From positions 1 to 64,000 of the forward strand of contig QCGE01000005.1 of assembly GCA_003278195.1 (NCBI GenBank): DNA of 64,000 nucleotides, in the 5' to 3' direction. The number at the start of each line of letters is the position of its first letter. Within the stretch, counting starts at the first letter, position 1. The notes under the pieces are model-generated. The model was not told the DNA's origin and ran no database searches. It saw nothing but the letters and a program-made list of their open reading frames with translations. Source of the stretch: Prochlorococcus sp. AG-363-P08. GTDB lineage: Bacteria; Cyanobacteriota; Cyanobacteriia; PCC-6307; Cyanobiaceae. Of this stretch, positions 21,412 to 31,786 are shown in pieces. A program made the translations under genes and the position numbers.

Positions 21412-22107
21412 GTGAGGCAGCATGTAAATCCATTAAGTCAATTTTTTCAGATTCCTTTTGAGCTGCCGAGTCTTGAGGAGCTATATGAAAACCCTGAGTC
21501 ACCACTGCATCTTGATATTGGTTGCGCAAGAGGGGGCTTTTTGTTGGACTTGGCGCGAAGGCAGAAGGATTGGAATTATTTGGGTGTTGAGATTAGGAAG
21601 CCACTGGTTGAGGCTGCAGACCGGGATAGAGTTGACATGGAAATAAAGAACTTAAGATTTTTATTTTGCAATGCAAATGTAAGTTTGCAAAGTTGGCTTC
21701 AGTCTCTTAGGAGAGGGGTGTTGCAAAGGGTTTCTATACAGTTTCCAGACCCATGGTTTAAAAGAAGACACTATAAAAGGAGAGTTTTTCAACCTTCTCT
21801 TTTGACTGCTTTGGCTTCGTCTTTAGGGCCAGGAAAGGAATTGTTTCTCCAAAGTGATATTTTTGAGGTTGTTGATCCGATGAGAAAACTTATTGATTTG
21901 AGTAATTACTTTGACCTCAGGGATCGCAACGCATCTCCTTTTCTGACATCTAACCCAATGAAAATACCTACAGAAAGGGAAAAGCATGCAATAAGCAAAA
22001 ATCTTCCGGTTTATAGGATGTTATATTATCGGAATTGCAACAAAGTACTTCCTACTTCTACTTTAGAAGAAGCTTGGATAAAGATTAATAATACTGCATA
22101 TATTTAA
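21412..22107 (+). CDS. trmB: tRNA (guanine-N7-)-methyltransferase
   Basis: LHLDIGCARGGFLLDLARRQKDWNYLGVEIRKPLVE, VSIQFPDPWFKRRHYKRRVFQPSLL. Confidence 0.95.
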   Translation: MRQHVNPLSQFFQIPFELPSLEELYENPESPLHLDIGCARGGFLLDLARRQKDWNYLGVEIRKPLVEAADRDRVDMEIKNLRFLFCNANVSLQSWLQSLRRGVLQRVSIQFPDPWFKRRHYKRRVFQPSLLTALASSLGPGKELFLQSDIFEVVDPMRKLIDLSNYFDLRDRNASPFLTSNPMKIPTEREKHAISKNLPVYRMLYYRNCNKVLPTSTLEEAWIKINNTAYI

Positions 22108-22121
22108 AAAATATTTTATCC

Positions 22122-23435
22122 ATGGAAAAATTAAAAAAGGAGAAGCCACTTATTATTTCCTGGCAGGGAATCATATCAGTTCCTGCTAAAGTTAATTCTA
22201 GCCTTGAAATAATTTCTGGGTTTATATTGAGCTTACTTTTTTTCTTTTTGCCATTCATTACCAGAATTGGACTCTCTTTACTTGTCTTCTCAATCGTCTT
22301 GATGTGGCTTATTTGGTCTTTAGTAACGCCTACATATGTAATTAGAGGAGTAGATAAGTGCATGCTAGTTTTTTGGTCAGTAGTTTTAATATCTACGGCC
22401 TTTTCCCCTGTCCCATTTGCATCAATCCAAGGCTTTCTAAAGCTTTCTGGATATTTGTCAATATATGCATTAACTAGGAAGCTTTTGCAAGTAAAAAGTC
22501 TATGGTGGGATCGTTTGGTTGCTTCTCTACTTGCGGGTCAATTACTTGCCTCCGTAATTGCATTGCGACAATTATATATGCCTTTTTATGGATCTAATGG
22601 CTGGTCAGATCCTTCTTTCTTGCCATATGATTTAATTCGAATTTATGGTTCTCTAGGTAATCCAAACTTATTGGCTGGTTATTTGGTCCCTACGTTACCA
22701 TTGGCACTTTCAGTAATTTTGAGATGGCAAAATCTTTCTTGGAAACTCTTTGCCTTTTCATCACTTTTTTTGGGCACTGTTTCGATTACATTGACTTACA
22801 GTAGAAGCGCTTGGATGGGCCTTTTATCCGCATTAATTACTTTTCTAATTCTTTTTTCTTGTTATCAAATCTCGGAATCTGCTATAAGGCAAAAAAAGTT
22901 CATTATTTACCTTGGCCTATTAGCATTTACTGCTTTTTTGTTGATTCTAACTTTATATTTAGAGCCAGTAAGGATAAGAATTCTTAGTTATCTTGCGGGA
23001 AGAGCTGATAGCTCTAGCAATTTTAGAATTAATGTTTGGATTACGACAATTCAGATGATCAAAACTAGACCCCTCCTGGGCTATGGCCCAGGAAATCAGG
23101 TGTTTAGTAGCATTTATCCTTTTTTCCAGAAAACAGGCTTTGACGCACTTGGTGCTTATTCTGTCCCGCTGCAGATTATTGCTGAAATAGGGTTGTTGGG
23201 ACTTTCTTCATTGTTGTTTTTATTTGCCAAAATCATAAGAGAAGGTTTATCTAAAATGTCAGAAAATTCATTTTCTAGTATCTCAATAATTGCAGCATTT
23301 GCCTCTATAGCTGGGCTTATTGCTATGGGACTTACAGACACTATATTTTTTCGCCCAGAGGTACAGATTGTTGGAACATTGTGTCTTTCTACCCTTATTG
23401 CTAATTGGGAGTCTGCCGAAAGTAAGATTGGTTAA
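22122..23435 (+). CDS. IctB / O-antigen ligase-like membrane protein
   Basis: Multi-TM with YGSLGNPNLLAGYLVPTLPLAL, TYSRSAWMGLL, RPLLGYGPGNQVF. Confidence 0.88.
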   Translation: MEKLKKEKPLIISWQGIISVPAKVNSSLEIISGFILSLLFFFLPFITRIGLSLLVFSIVLMWLIWSLVTPTYVIRGVDKCMLVFWSVVLISTAFSPVPFASIQGFLKLSGYLSIYALTRKLLQVKSLWWDRLVASLLAGQLLASVIALRQLYMPFYGSNGWSDPSFLPYDLIRIYGSLGNPNLLAGYLVPTLPLALSVILRWQNLSWKLFAFSSLFLGTVSITLTYSRSAWMGLLSALITFLILFSCYQISESAIRQKKFIIYLGLLAFTAFLLILTLYLEPVRIRILSYLAGRADSSSNFRINVWITTIQMIKTRPLLGYGPGNQVFSSIYPFFQKTGFDALGAYSVPLQIIAEIGLLGLSSLLFLFAKIIREGLSKMSENSFSSISIIAAFASIAGLIAMGLTDTIFFRPEVQIVGTLCLSTLIANWESAESKIG

Positions 23436-23497
23436 ATTAAAATAAGATTGTTATAAATTAGAAATACATGTTTGTTATTTATTTTGGAAAAGATTGG

Positions 23498-24883
23498 CTA
23501 TGCTGCGTTTAAGTGATGATCAGCTAAATGTGCTAGTTGCTTTGTCCATGAATCGACTGCATTTTGATCATCGGCTTCAACCATCACTCTTAGTAAAGGC
23601 TCAGTGCCACTAGCTCTTACTAGTACTCGTCCTGTTCCTGCCATTGAAGCTTCTGCATCCAATACAGCGGCTTGTAAAGGTTCACAGGAACTCCAACTTT
23701 TTCGCACAACATTATTTGGAACACAAATATTCACCAATTTCTGAGGAAATGGTTTAAAACTTTTATTCAACCATTCATGGAGAGTTATTCCTTGACTATT
23801 GCAAAGAGTAGAAATCTGTAGAGCACTTAATAACCCATCGCCAGAAAGTCCATTTTCCTTAGAGAGGATATGACCTGATTGCTCTCCTCCTAACCCTGAT
23901 CCTGTCTTGACCATAGTGTTATATACATTTTGGTCACCAACAGAAGTTCTTTCTAAAATTCCTCCTCTTGCTTCCCACGCTTTCTCAAATCCTAGATTTG
24001 ACATGACAGTTGCAACAAGCCTTTGCTCGGCTAATTCACCTTTGTCTTGAAGTGATGAACCCCAAAGATAGAGAATATGATCTCCATTTATTATTCGACC
24101 CTTGCCATCTACAGCCAGCATTCGATCGGCATCTCCATCAAATGCAAACCCCATTTCTGCCCCTCGACTTATTACTTCTTTCATTAGTGGGCTGAGGTTA
24201 GTTGAACCGCAATTAACATTTATTTTTTCTCCATTTGGTTCCCCGTTGATAATTATTAAATCTGCTCCAAGCTCTTTAAAAAGGCTTTCAGCACAAGAGG
24301 TAGATGCACCCCAACAGAGATCTAAAACTATCCGAATGCCATCCAGTCGATTGTTTCCTACAGACTTGATCAATGATTCACAATAGCTTTTTAGTAAGTC
24401 ATTACGGTGGAAGGTTTTTCCATATTTATTAGTTTGATCAGCAATATTGTGTAAAGGTTCACTATTTAAAGCTTTTTCAATTGCACGTTGTGCATTTTCA
24501 TCAAGTTTTGCTCCATTGGTTCCAAAAAATTTAATTCCATTATCTTCTGGTGGATTGTGGCTTGCTGAAACCATGAGGCCACCAGCTGCACCAAGCTTTT
24601 TTATTAAATAGGGTATTGCTGGGGTGGGACAGATACCGACATTCCAAGCATCTTTGCCAGCAGCTGTTATGCCTGCCGTTAAAGCAGAGGCAAGCATTTC
24701 TCCGCTATTTCTAGAGTCCATGCCTATAAGGATTGGACCTTCTGCTGCGAAGGTCATCCCACTAGTAAAACCAACGGCAAGTGCTAGTGCTGGTGTGATT
24801 TCTGTAGGAACGCGACCTCTAATGCCGTCTGTGCCGAAAATGCTATTAGTTTTCCGTGAGGAATAATTGTCACTATCGACCAT
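23498..24883 (-). CDS. glmM: Phosphoglucosamine mutase
   Basis: FGTDGIRGRVPTEITPALAL, MVSASHNPPEDNGIKFFG, FDGDADRMLAVD, VRASGTEPLLRVMVEA. Confidence 0.96.
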   Translation of the reverse strand: MVDSDNYSSRKTNSIFGTDGIRGRVPTEITPALALAVGFTSGMTFAAEGPILIGMDSRNSGEMLASALTAGITAAGKDAWNVGICPTPAIPYLIKKLGAAGGLMVSASHNPPEDNGIKFFGTNGAKLDENAQRAIEKALNSEPLHNIADQTNKYGKTFHRNDLLKSYCESLIKSVGNNRLDGIRIVLDLCWGASTSCAESLFKELGADLIIINGEPNGEKINVNCGSTNLSPLMKEVISRGAEMGFAFDGDADRMLAVDGKGRIINGDHILYLWGSSLQDKGELAEQRLVATVMSNLGFEKAWEARGGILERTSVGDQNVYNTMVKTGSGLGGEQSGHILSKENGLSGDGLLSALQISTLCNSQGITLHEWLNKSFKPFPQKLVNICVPNNVVRKSWSSCEPLQAAVLDAEASMAGTGRVLVRASGTEPLLRVMVEADDQNAVDSWTKQLAHLADHHLNAA

Positions 24884-25208
24884 GCAGACTAGAAAATGAT
24901 TGAAATATTAGTTGGCAATCATATATTGAAGCCAGTTGCTTAGAGGTCAAGTTGGGGTGATCTTTACTTAATTAGTTAGTTTATGTAGTTAATTAGACCT
25001 TAGAGAGCCTTTAATAGTGCTGGGTTCTCATGCTTATTTCCAGCAAAAATAGCTTATATATCTACTTTAATAGTTGTTTTTTGATCTCAGCGAACTAGGA
25101 GATATACTTTTTCAACTGAAGAGACAGGTTTTCATTGCTTTGAAAACCTTCAAGAAACTCTATGATCTTATGGGGAGCTAATGTTTTTTATAGGGAGTAC
25201 AAAGTAAT

Positions 25209-27242
25209 TTGAAAGATGGAATTACCCTGTTATTAGGAATTTCCCTGGCAGCCCTAAGCGCAATTTTTGCTGGACAGTTCAGCCTTAGTTACATACGTGG
25301 CGACTTAGATGCACAGTATTCCAATGAGAAACTATGGGAGAGATATAGGAGATCGGTTGACCCTTTCATTAGGCGTGAAGCAGCTTTTCTATTAGTTAGT
25401 AAATCGAAGGATTCTGCTTTACGGAGAAAGAGACTTTTGCAAGCTCAGGGTTGGGGAAATAGTTCATTAGCGGCAGTTGCGATCAAGTTAAAAGCAAAAG
25501 CATCCCAAGAATTAGGCGAAGACTTGAAGGCAAAGGATCTTTGGCTTGATTTGATCAATAGATTCCCAGCATCTCAAGTAACCGCAGATTCGTATTACTT
25601 CCTTGGACGAGATGAGCCTAATTACAGGTCCGAGCTCCTTAAGCTTTATCCGGCACACCCTGCAGCCCTTGCGGCAGCTATTGAATTAGAGCCAATCAGT
25701 CGAGAAAAACATAAAGGCGCATTGCATTTAGCTAAATGGGGACCCAGATGGCATGGAGCGGAGAAATTAATCAGAAGTGCTTGCAATGACAACTCTGCTT
25801 CTGGGCCCAATAAGAAAGAACGTCAATTATTGGCGAGGGCCTTGGCGAGGTTGGGAGATGGTGGTTCAGCTTTAGATTGTTTATCTATTTCTCCACAGAC
25901 TCCTGAATTAATTCTGGAAATCGCTCAGGCCCTTTTGAATGCTAGTGGTGGTTATGAGAATCAAAGTAAGGGAATAGCTTTGATTCAAGAGTTGATCAAT
26001 AAGTACCCGGAATCAGAAGAAACTCTTGCTGGATTACATCTTCTTTCTTCTCTAACTTCAAATGATTTAGCAAAAGAAATAATATACGATTTGTCTCCAT
26101 ACTTTATACACAGTTCACCTAGTATTTCTGCTGCAAGAGTAATAATGTCTATAGATAACCAGCATGAGAAGGTGATTAGGCGCTGGCAGGATAAACCTGT
26201 GATTTGGGAATTGCAATGGTATCTCGCCAGAGAATCACTTCTTAAGAATGAATGGGCGAAAGCAAGAAAAATATTGGAAATAATTCCAAGTAATGTTTTG
26301 CCAAAACCTATTTCCTCAAGAATACTTTTCTGGAAAGCATTTACATATGCAAAACTGAATGATACGGAAGAGGCAAGGAAGATATGGAAAAAATTAATAG
26401 AATCATTTCCCCCAGATTATTACACTTGGAGGGCTGATGAAAGATTGGGATCTGAAGGCTTTCCAGATTTAGGTAGTTATAATCCGCTCACAAGTTGCTC
26501 TTCAGCAACTTATTGGCATTCTATTCCTACAAAGTACAACCTAGTTAAAAAACTTTGGCGTTTGGGAGTTGTTACTGAAGCTTGGGAAACCTGGAGGAGT
26601 CTAAGCTTAGGAAAAGATTCAGAAAACCAAGATGATGATGAGTTGTTGTCAGAGGCAATTCTTAGGATGGCTGTAGGCGACGATTGGACAGGACTAGCTA
26701 AGTTAAGAGAATTGAATCTAAGAACATCAGGCAAAGGAGATAAATTTTTTACTCTTTTGGAAACTACTGATCGGCCATATCGTTACTTGACTGAGATCAA
26801 CTCTGCAAGTATGCGTATTGGTATTAGGCCAGAACTATTACTTGGAGTTGCGAAACAAGAGTCGAGATTCTCTCCCACAGTTGTTTCTAGTCAGGGTGCA
26901 GTTGGACTTATGCAAATAATGCCATCAACTGCATCTGAGCTTATAGAAGATTTCAAAACTAATATTTCTTTAGATGATCCTGAACTAAATCTTTTTCTTG
27001 GGGCTAAGTACCTATCTCAGTTGTTAGAGATATGGAATGGGAACCCATTCTTGGCCTTAGCAAGCTACAACGCTGGACCTATGTCAGTTAGCATTTGGTT
27101 GTCAGATGAGATTACTAAGGAACCTGAATTGTGGGTTGAAAGGATACCATTTCCTGAAACTAGATTTTATACAAAGAAAGTGCTTGGAAATTTCTGGTCC
27201 TATTATCAAGATCAGAAAGGATCCTGTATAGAGAGAGACTGA
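25209..27242 (+). CDS. slt: Soluble lytic murein transglycosylase
   Basis: TPR-like N-terminus and GVAKQESRFSPTVVSSQGAVGLMQIMPSTA, LASYNAGP lysozyme-like SLT domain; TTG start. Confidence 0.93.
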   Translation: MKDGITLLLGISLAALSAIFAGQFSLSYIRGDLDAQYSNEKLWERYRRSVDPFIRREAAFLLVSKSKDSALRRKRLLQAQGWGNSSLAAVAIKLKAKASQELGEDLKAKDLWLDLINRFPASQVTADSYYFLGRDEPNYRSELLKLYPAHPAALAAAIELEPISREKHKGALHLAKWGPRWHGAEKLIRSACNDNSASGPNKKERQLLARALARLGDGGSALDCLSISPQTPELILEIAQALLNASGGYENQSKGIALIQELINKYPESEETLAGLHLLSSLTSNDLAKEIIYDLSPYFIHSSPSISAARVIMSIDNQHEKVIRRWQDKPVIWELQWYLARESLLKNEWAKARKILEIIPSNVLPKPISSRILFWKAFTYAKLNDTEEARKIWKKLIESFPPDYYTWRADERLGSEGFPDLGSYNPLTSCSSATYWHSIPTKYNLVKKLWRLGVVTEAWETWRSLSLGKDSENQDDDELLSEAILRMAVGDDWTGLAKLRELNLRTSGKGDKFFTLLETTDRPYRYLTEINSASMRIGIRPELLLGVAKQESRFSPTVVSSQGAVGLMQIMPSTASELIEDFKTNISLDDPELNLFLGAKYLSQLLEIWNGNPFLALASYNAGPMSVSIWLSDEITKEPELWVERIPFPETRFYTKKVLGNFWSYYQDQKGSCIERD

Positions 27243-27390
27243 ATATGAACCAATACTTTGAGAGGAATCCTTATGACCCATGCATTTTGATTCTGCTAAT
27301 GATAAGAAGAGCACATTTTCTATCTTCAAGTAGCTTTGCATTGATACCCCAATAGAATAAAAAAGCCAGTACAGCAAATTCAATAGACTT

Positions 27391-27948
27391 ATGAATGATG
27401 ATGCATCTACCCAAATGTTAAGCATTACACAGAGATTTATTTTGCTTTTTGTAGCCTTAGGCTTAGGGACGGTATTGTTTTTTCTAAAAGGAGATATTGG
27501 AAAGCAAAATTCATTAGAGGAAATAGCAAGTAGATCCCTTCCCCCTGAAGTTGCATTAAGAAATGGGAAGCCTACTGTATTTGAATTTTATGCTGATTGG
27601 TGTGAAGTTTGTAAGAAAATGGCGCCAAGTATGCTTTCTTTAGAAGATAAGAACTCAGGAAAAGTTGACTTTGTATTTCTAAATGTAGAAAATGATAGAT
27701 GGTACGACTTGATTGATACTTACAAGGTAAAAGGAATACCGCAATTGAATTTCTTTGATAAAGACGGAGAGTTGTTTGGCACTTCTGTTGGCCTCCGCAC
27801 TTTGCCAGAGTTGGATGAAGTTCTTGACGCATTGGTAAAGAATAAGTCTATGCCTGACCTTGCTGGAATTAATGCCTATGATATAACTAGTTTAACTGAT
27901 TACAATAAGTCTCAAGAGCAATTTATTACACCACGCTCGCATGGATGA
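27391..27948 (+). CDS. Thioredoxin-like membrane-anchored protein (TxlA/HCF164-like)
   Basis: N-terminal TM; FEFYADWCEVCKKMAPSML, VKGIPQLNFFDKDGE. Confidence 0.9.
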   Translation: MNDDASTQMLSITQRFILLFVALGLGTVLFFLKGDIGKQNSLEEIASRSLPPEVALRNGKPTVFEFYADWCEVCKKMAPSMLSLEDKNSGKVDFVFLNVENDRWYDLIDTYKVKGIPQLNFFDKDGELFGTSVGLRTLPELDEVLDALVKNKSMPDLAGINAYDITSLTDYNKSQEQFITPRSHG

Positions 27949-27994
27949 ATTTTATTTTTTATTAGTTATAAGTATATTTTAGTAGATAAGTTTC

Positions 27995-28630
27995 TTAAGT
28001 CCATTCAAGAGCAGATGCAACAATTGGAAAGGTTTTAGAAAATATTTTCTTACATTCTAAAGCTATATCCATATGTTCCTTTTGTGTTCCGTGCCCTGAG
28101 CGTAGATTAATATAGTGTATCCATGAGCGACAAGAACCAGTCATGTAAATCCTTGTTGGTGTTGATAAAGGCAGAACAAAGCGTGCGCATTCTTTAGCTA
28201 TGCCTGCGTCAAGCATTTCTTCGTAAAGTGAAGTTGCTGTTTCAAAGAGAGCTTTTATTTTCTTTGTAAATTCATCTTTTAATTCTGACGGAAGATCATC
28301 GACCGAGTTTTGCCTGTTTTTTGTATCTTGCCTGCGTAGTTCAGGTAATACAAACTTACCTAGCTGAGTGCTATCTGCATAGCGCTGTGAGAATTCTTGG
28401 AATGTAAAAGATCTATGCCTAAGGATTTGAGCAGCGATGCCTCTATTGGTTTCTATTTGAATAGTCATGTAAGCCTGTTCAAAAACACTCCAGTGCTCAT
28501 GCTTAATACAGTATTTGAGTAATTTAGAAAAATCTTGGTTTTCCTGATTCTTAGGATTACTGACCCTAGCTATATATGCCATCATTTTTTCGGCGTCGGG
28601 TGTAATTGCTATTAGCTCAACGCTGTCCAT
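27995..28630 (-). CDS. thyX: Flavin-dependent thymidylate synthase
   Basis: QILRHRSFTFQEFSQRYA (ThyX RHR motif), ARFVLPLSTPTRIYMTGSCRSWIHYINLR. Confidence 0.97.
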   Translation of the reverse strand: MDSVELIAITPDAEKMMAYIARVSNPKNQENQDFSKLLKYCIKHEHWSVFEQAYMTIQIETNRGIAAQILRHRSFTFQEFSQRYADSTQLGKFVLPELRRQDTKNRQNSVDDLPSELKDEFTKKIKALFETATSLYEEMLDAGIAKECARFVLPLSTPTRIYMTGSCRSWIHYINLRSGHGTQKEHMDIALECKKIFSKTFPIVASALEWT

Positions 28631-28821
28631 TCTTTTGATTTTTCTTAAATTTTCTCAAATAGTAGCATGATTTTACAGATAGATGTATATATGACTTTTG
28701 TTATATTCTTCTTCTTTTTATTTACATCAAAAGTGCAATATTTGTCTCAAATTCTGTTAATTAATGATTTTCGTAAATTTTTTCTATTTATAAGACTTGA
28801 AATCCAATAGTCCTATTGAGT

Positions 28822-29415
28822 TTAGATTCTCGCTAACGTGACTTTCTCTGGCTGGTGTTGATATTTTCCTTCTCTGTCACTATAAGTTGTATCACAAGGG
28901 TCTCCTTCAAAGAAAAGAAGTTGGCATATTCCTTCGTTTGCGTATATTCGACAATCAGCTCCTGAACTATTACTGAATTCGAGTGTTAAATGACCTTCCC
29001 AGCTTGCCTCTGCTGGAGTTGTATTCACAATGATCCCAAGCCTTGCATAGGTGCTTTTCCCCAGACAGACAACAGTAATATTTGAAGGGACTTTCATTTT
29101 TTCTAGAGCTACTCCTAGTCCATAAGAATGAGCCGGAAGAATAAAGAATTCACCATCTTTGTCTTTGTTTAAGGGCGTTGGCTCAAGATTTGCAGGATTA
29201 AATCTTTTGGGATTCATGACAGTCCCTGGCACATGGCGAAAAATCAGGAACTCTTTGCTTGAAAGACGTAAGTCATATCCATAAGAAGAGCATCCGAAGC
29301 TTAAAACAGGGTTTTCCCGATGTTCTGGGTCTAGATGACGAACCAGTCCAGGTTGAAAAGGAATTAGCATCCCAGTAGAGGCCTGTTCTGTTATCCAGCG
29401 ATCGTTTTTAAGCAT
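28822..29415 (-). CDS. dcd: dCTP deaminase
   Basis: SFGCSSYGYDLRLSSKEF, VCLGKSTYARLGIIVNTTPAEASWEGHLTLEFSN. Confidence 0.96.
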   Translation of the reverse strand: MLKNDRWITEQASTGMLIPFQPGLVRHLDPEHRENPVLSFGCSSYGYDLRLSSKEFLIFRHVPGTVMNPKRFNPANLEPTPLNKDKDGEFFILPAHSYGLGVALEKMKVPSNITVVCLGKSTYARLGIIVNTTPAEASWEGHLTLEFSNSSGADCRIYANEGICQLLFFEGDPCDTTYSDREGKYQHQPEKVTLARI

Positions 29416-30047
29416 TAGTGACTAGACAGAAATTCGGTTACTTGATCTGCCATTTGCATGACTTTTTTAGGAATTGAAGGTCCTGTGAGGATGATATCCA
29501 TCGTTGTTGGACGTTGCTCCAGAGTTGAAACTACTTCTTTTTCTCGAAGATATCCAAGGGAAACAGCTAAACCCAGTTCATCTAGAACAAGGTGATCGAG
29601 ATCACCTTCTAGTAGATGCTTTTTGCATATTTGCCAAATTTCATTAACAGCCTTGAATCCACTTGAATTGGTTCTCTCTAGAGTCTCTTCTGGTTCGGGT
29701 GGTTCGGACAAGTATCCAGGGTAGTCGGGCCTTAACCAATGGAGTTTGCCACAAAGTTCGATACATCCCTGAGGCCCTTGCTGCACTCCTCCTTTCAAGA
29801 ATTGAGTAATCAGTACATTGCTCCCTAATCCTGCGGCTCTTATTGCAGAACTTTGGACGTCGTTAAAGCTCCCTCTGTATAGAGCAGTGTGAATGTGAAA
29901 TTGCCCTTCGGGTTCATAGAGGTTACTCGGATAATTATTTAGAGCTTTTGGCTTAGTTGCAAGATCAGGTTTTTCAAGATCGCAAGGCTCATTCGTTTCA
30001 TAGAGCAAAAGCCTTGGTTTTGGAGTTGTATTGGGTTGGGCGGACAT
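29415..30047 (-). CDS. cobO: Cob(I)alamin adenosyltransferase
   Basis: HTALYRGSFNDVQSSAIRAAGLGSNVLITQFLKGGVQQGPQ, DLDHLVLDELGLAVSLGYL, LTGPSIPKKVMQMADQVTEF; P-loop region diverged. Confidence 0.88.
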   Translation of the reverse strand: MSAQPNTTPKPRLLLYETNEPCDLEKPDLATKPKALNNYPSNLYEPEGQFHIHTALYRGSFNDVQSSAIRAAGLGSNVLITQFLKGGVQQGPQGCIELCGKLHWLRPDYPGYLSEPPEPEETLERTNSSGFKAVNEIWQICKKHLLEGDLDHLVLDELGLAVSLGYLREKEVVSTLEQRPTTMDIILTGPSIPKKVMQMADQVTEFLSSH

Positions 30048-30180
30048 TTATATCTGAAGGGACCCGTTAGTGTGTTGTTGAAATCTAGCGGTGTTAAAGC
30101 CTGATACAAGAGTTTCTACACCATCTATGGTGTTGAATGTCTTGCTTCTGCAGATTTGTCTAATTTTTTAAGAGTTTCAG

Positions 30181-30909
30181 ATGCTTTCTCAATCTCCTGC
30201 ACGTAGTGATGGCCGCCATGCACAGGATTTGCGCCCTATAAGCGTAAAATGGAATCCCATGGGATTTGCCTTGAGTTCGCTCATCGTTCATTCGGGACGA
30301 ACTGCGGTTTTGTGTGCTATTAGTTTTGAGGATGGTGTCCCTAATTGGCGTAAAGGACAGGGAAAGGGATGGTTGAGTGCTGAATATCGATTGTTACCTG
30401 GCTCGACACCTCAAAGACAAAAGCGTGAGTTGTTGAATCTTTCTGGGCGTACCCAAGAAATTCAACGTCTAATTAGTCGGAGCCTTAGAGCTGTTGTCGA
30501 TATGGAAGCTTTTGGGGAAAGAACTTTGCTTGTGGATTGCGATGTGATTCAGGCAGATGCAGGGACTCGGACAACATCTATCAATGGGGCCTGGATGGCA
30601 TTGTTTAGTGGATGTGAAAGATTGGTCCGAGAAGGTTTGTTGCCTGTTAATCCAGTAATAGATCAGGTTGCGGCTGTATCAGTTGGGATAGTAAAAGATC
30701 AACTCCTTTTGGATTTGGATTATTCTGAGGATTCAAATGCTGATGTTGATTTAAATGTTGTCATGACTCCAAGTGGACATTTATTGGAAGTACAAGGCAC
30801 AGCTGAGAGAGCACCCTTTACCAGGAAGCAACTTAATGATTTGTTGGATCTGGCTTCAGATGGGTTGCAGTCTTTGCATGCGGTTCAATCTTCATCTCTT
30901 GAGCGGTAA
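30181..30909 (+). CDS. rph: Ribonuclease PH
   Basis: RSDGRHAQDLRPISVKWNPMGFA, GKGWLSAEYRLLPGSTPQRQKRE, VDCDVIQADAGTRTTSINGAW. Confidence 0.96.
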   Translation: MLSQSPARSDGRHAQDLRPISVKWNPMGFALSSLIVHSGRTAVLCAISFEDGVPNWRKGQGKGWLSAEYRLLPGSTPQRQKRELLNLSGRTQEIQRLISRSLRAVVDMEAFGERTLLVDCDVIQADAGTRTTSINGAWMALFSGCERLVREGLLPVNPVIDQVAAVSVGIVKDQLLLDLDYSEDSNADVDLNVVMTPSGHLLEVQGTAERAPFTRKQLNDLLDLASDGLQSLHAVQSSSLER

Positions 30910-30985
30910 GACTTAAAAACAGTCATTATTGCTACAAGAGGTTTAATGACATCTCTTTAGCGTCAACTAAATTTGCTTAGCCATC

Positions 30986-31720
30986 ATGGCCGGACTCCAA
31001 TCCGGTTTTAGTCGCTACTCCGTTCAGCCTTTAAGGCAGGATGAGGCAAGTGTGACTAATTCATCAATACAAAAAAACAAAACACTCTTGGAAGTTATCC
31101 GTGGCCTAGATGGGGCTAACAATGAAAGTGTTAATAGATCTAAGACTATTTTTTTTCCAGGTGACCCTGCTGAAAGGGTTTATTTGATTCGACGAGGAGC
31201 TGTCAAGTTGTCTAGGGTTTATGAGTCAGGAGAAGAAATTACGGTTGCAATGCTTAGAGAAAACAGCCTTTTTGGTGTGCTTTCACTTCTAACTGGACAT
31301 CGTTCTGACAGGTTCTATCACGCAGTAGCTTTTACAAGAGTTGAAATAACTACGGCTCCTGCAAGTTCTGTAAAACAAGCCATGGAGTCCGATCCCAGCG
31401 TTGGAATGCTCTTGCTTCAAGGACTATCTAGCCGCATTTTGCAAACTGAAACGATGATTGAGACGCTCACTCATAGAGATATGTCATCACGTTTAGTTAG
31501 TTTTTTACTAGTTCTATGTAGAGATTTTGGCGTTCCAGGAGAAGTTGGCATAACTATTGATTTACGTTTATCCCATCAGGCTATTGCTGAGGCTATAGGC
31601 TCAACGAGGGTTACTATTACAAGACTATTAGGAGATTTAAGGAGCTCAGGACTGGTTCAAATTGATCGGAAAAAGATTACTGTCTTGGATCCAATCGCAC
31701 TGGCTAAGAGGTTTAACTAA
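30986..31720 (+). CDS. ntcA: Global nitrogen regulator NtcA (CRP family)
   Basis: cNMP-binding-like [62 protein letters not shown] and [28 protein letters not shown]. Confidence 0.97.
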   Translation: MAGLQSGFSRYSVQPLRQDEASVTNSSIQKNKTLLEVIRGLDGANNESVNRSKTIFFPGDPAERVYLIRRGAVKLSRVYESGEEITVAMLRENSLFGVLSLLTGHRSDRFYHAVAFTRVEITTAPASSVKQAMESDPSVGMLLLQGLSSRILQTETMIETLTHRDMSSRLVSFLLVLCRDFGVPGEVGITIDLRLSHQAIAEAIGSTRVTITRLLGDLRSSGLVQIDRKKITVLDPIALAKRFN

Positions 31721-31786
31721 GCCTCGCTTCCTTCTAAATCTTCTAGGGTTTATCCCGTTTCTCTAACTCCATAGCCCTCATTAGCT

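Noticed and set aside
22085-22363. 92-aa minus-strand ORF
   Set aside because: Antisense to the start of the IctB-like gene, which has strong motifs.
24884-25208. Inverted repeat AGGTTTTC-attgcttt-GAAAACCT (about 25128-25151) as a possible regulatory RNA upstream of slt
   Set aside because: Short AT-rich stem with no further structure; compatible with chance in a 36-38% GC spacer.
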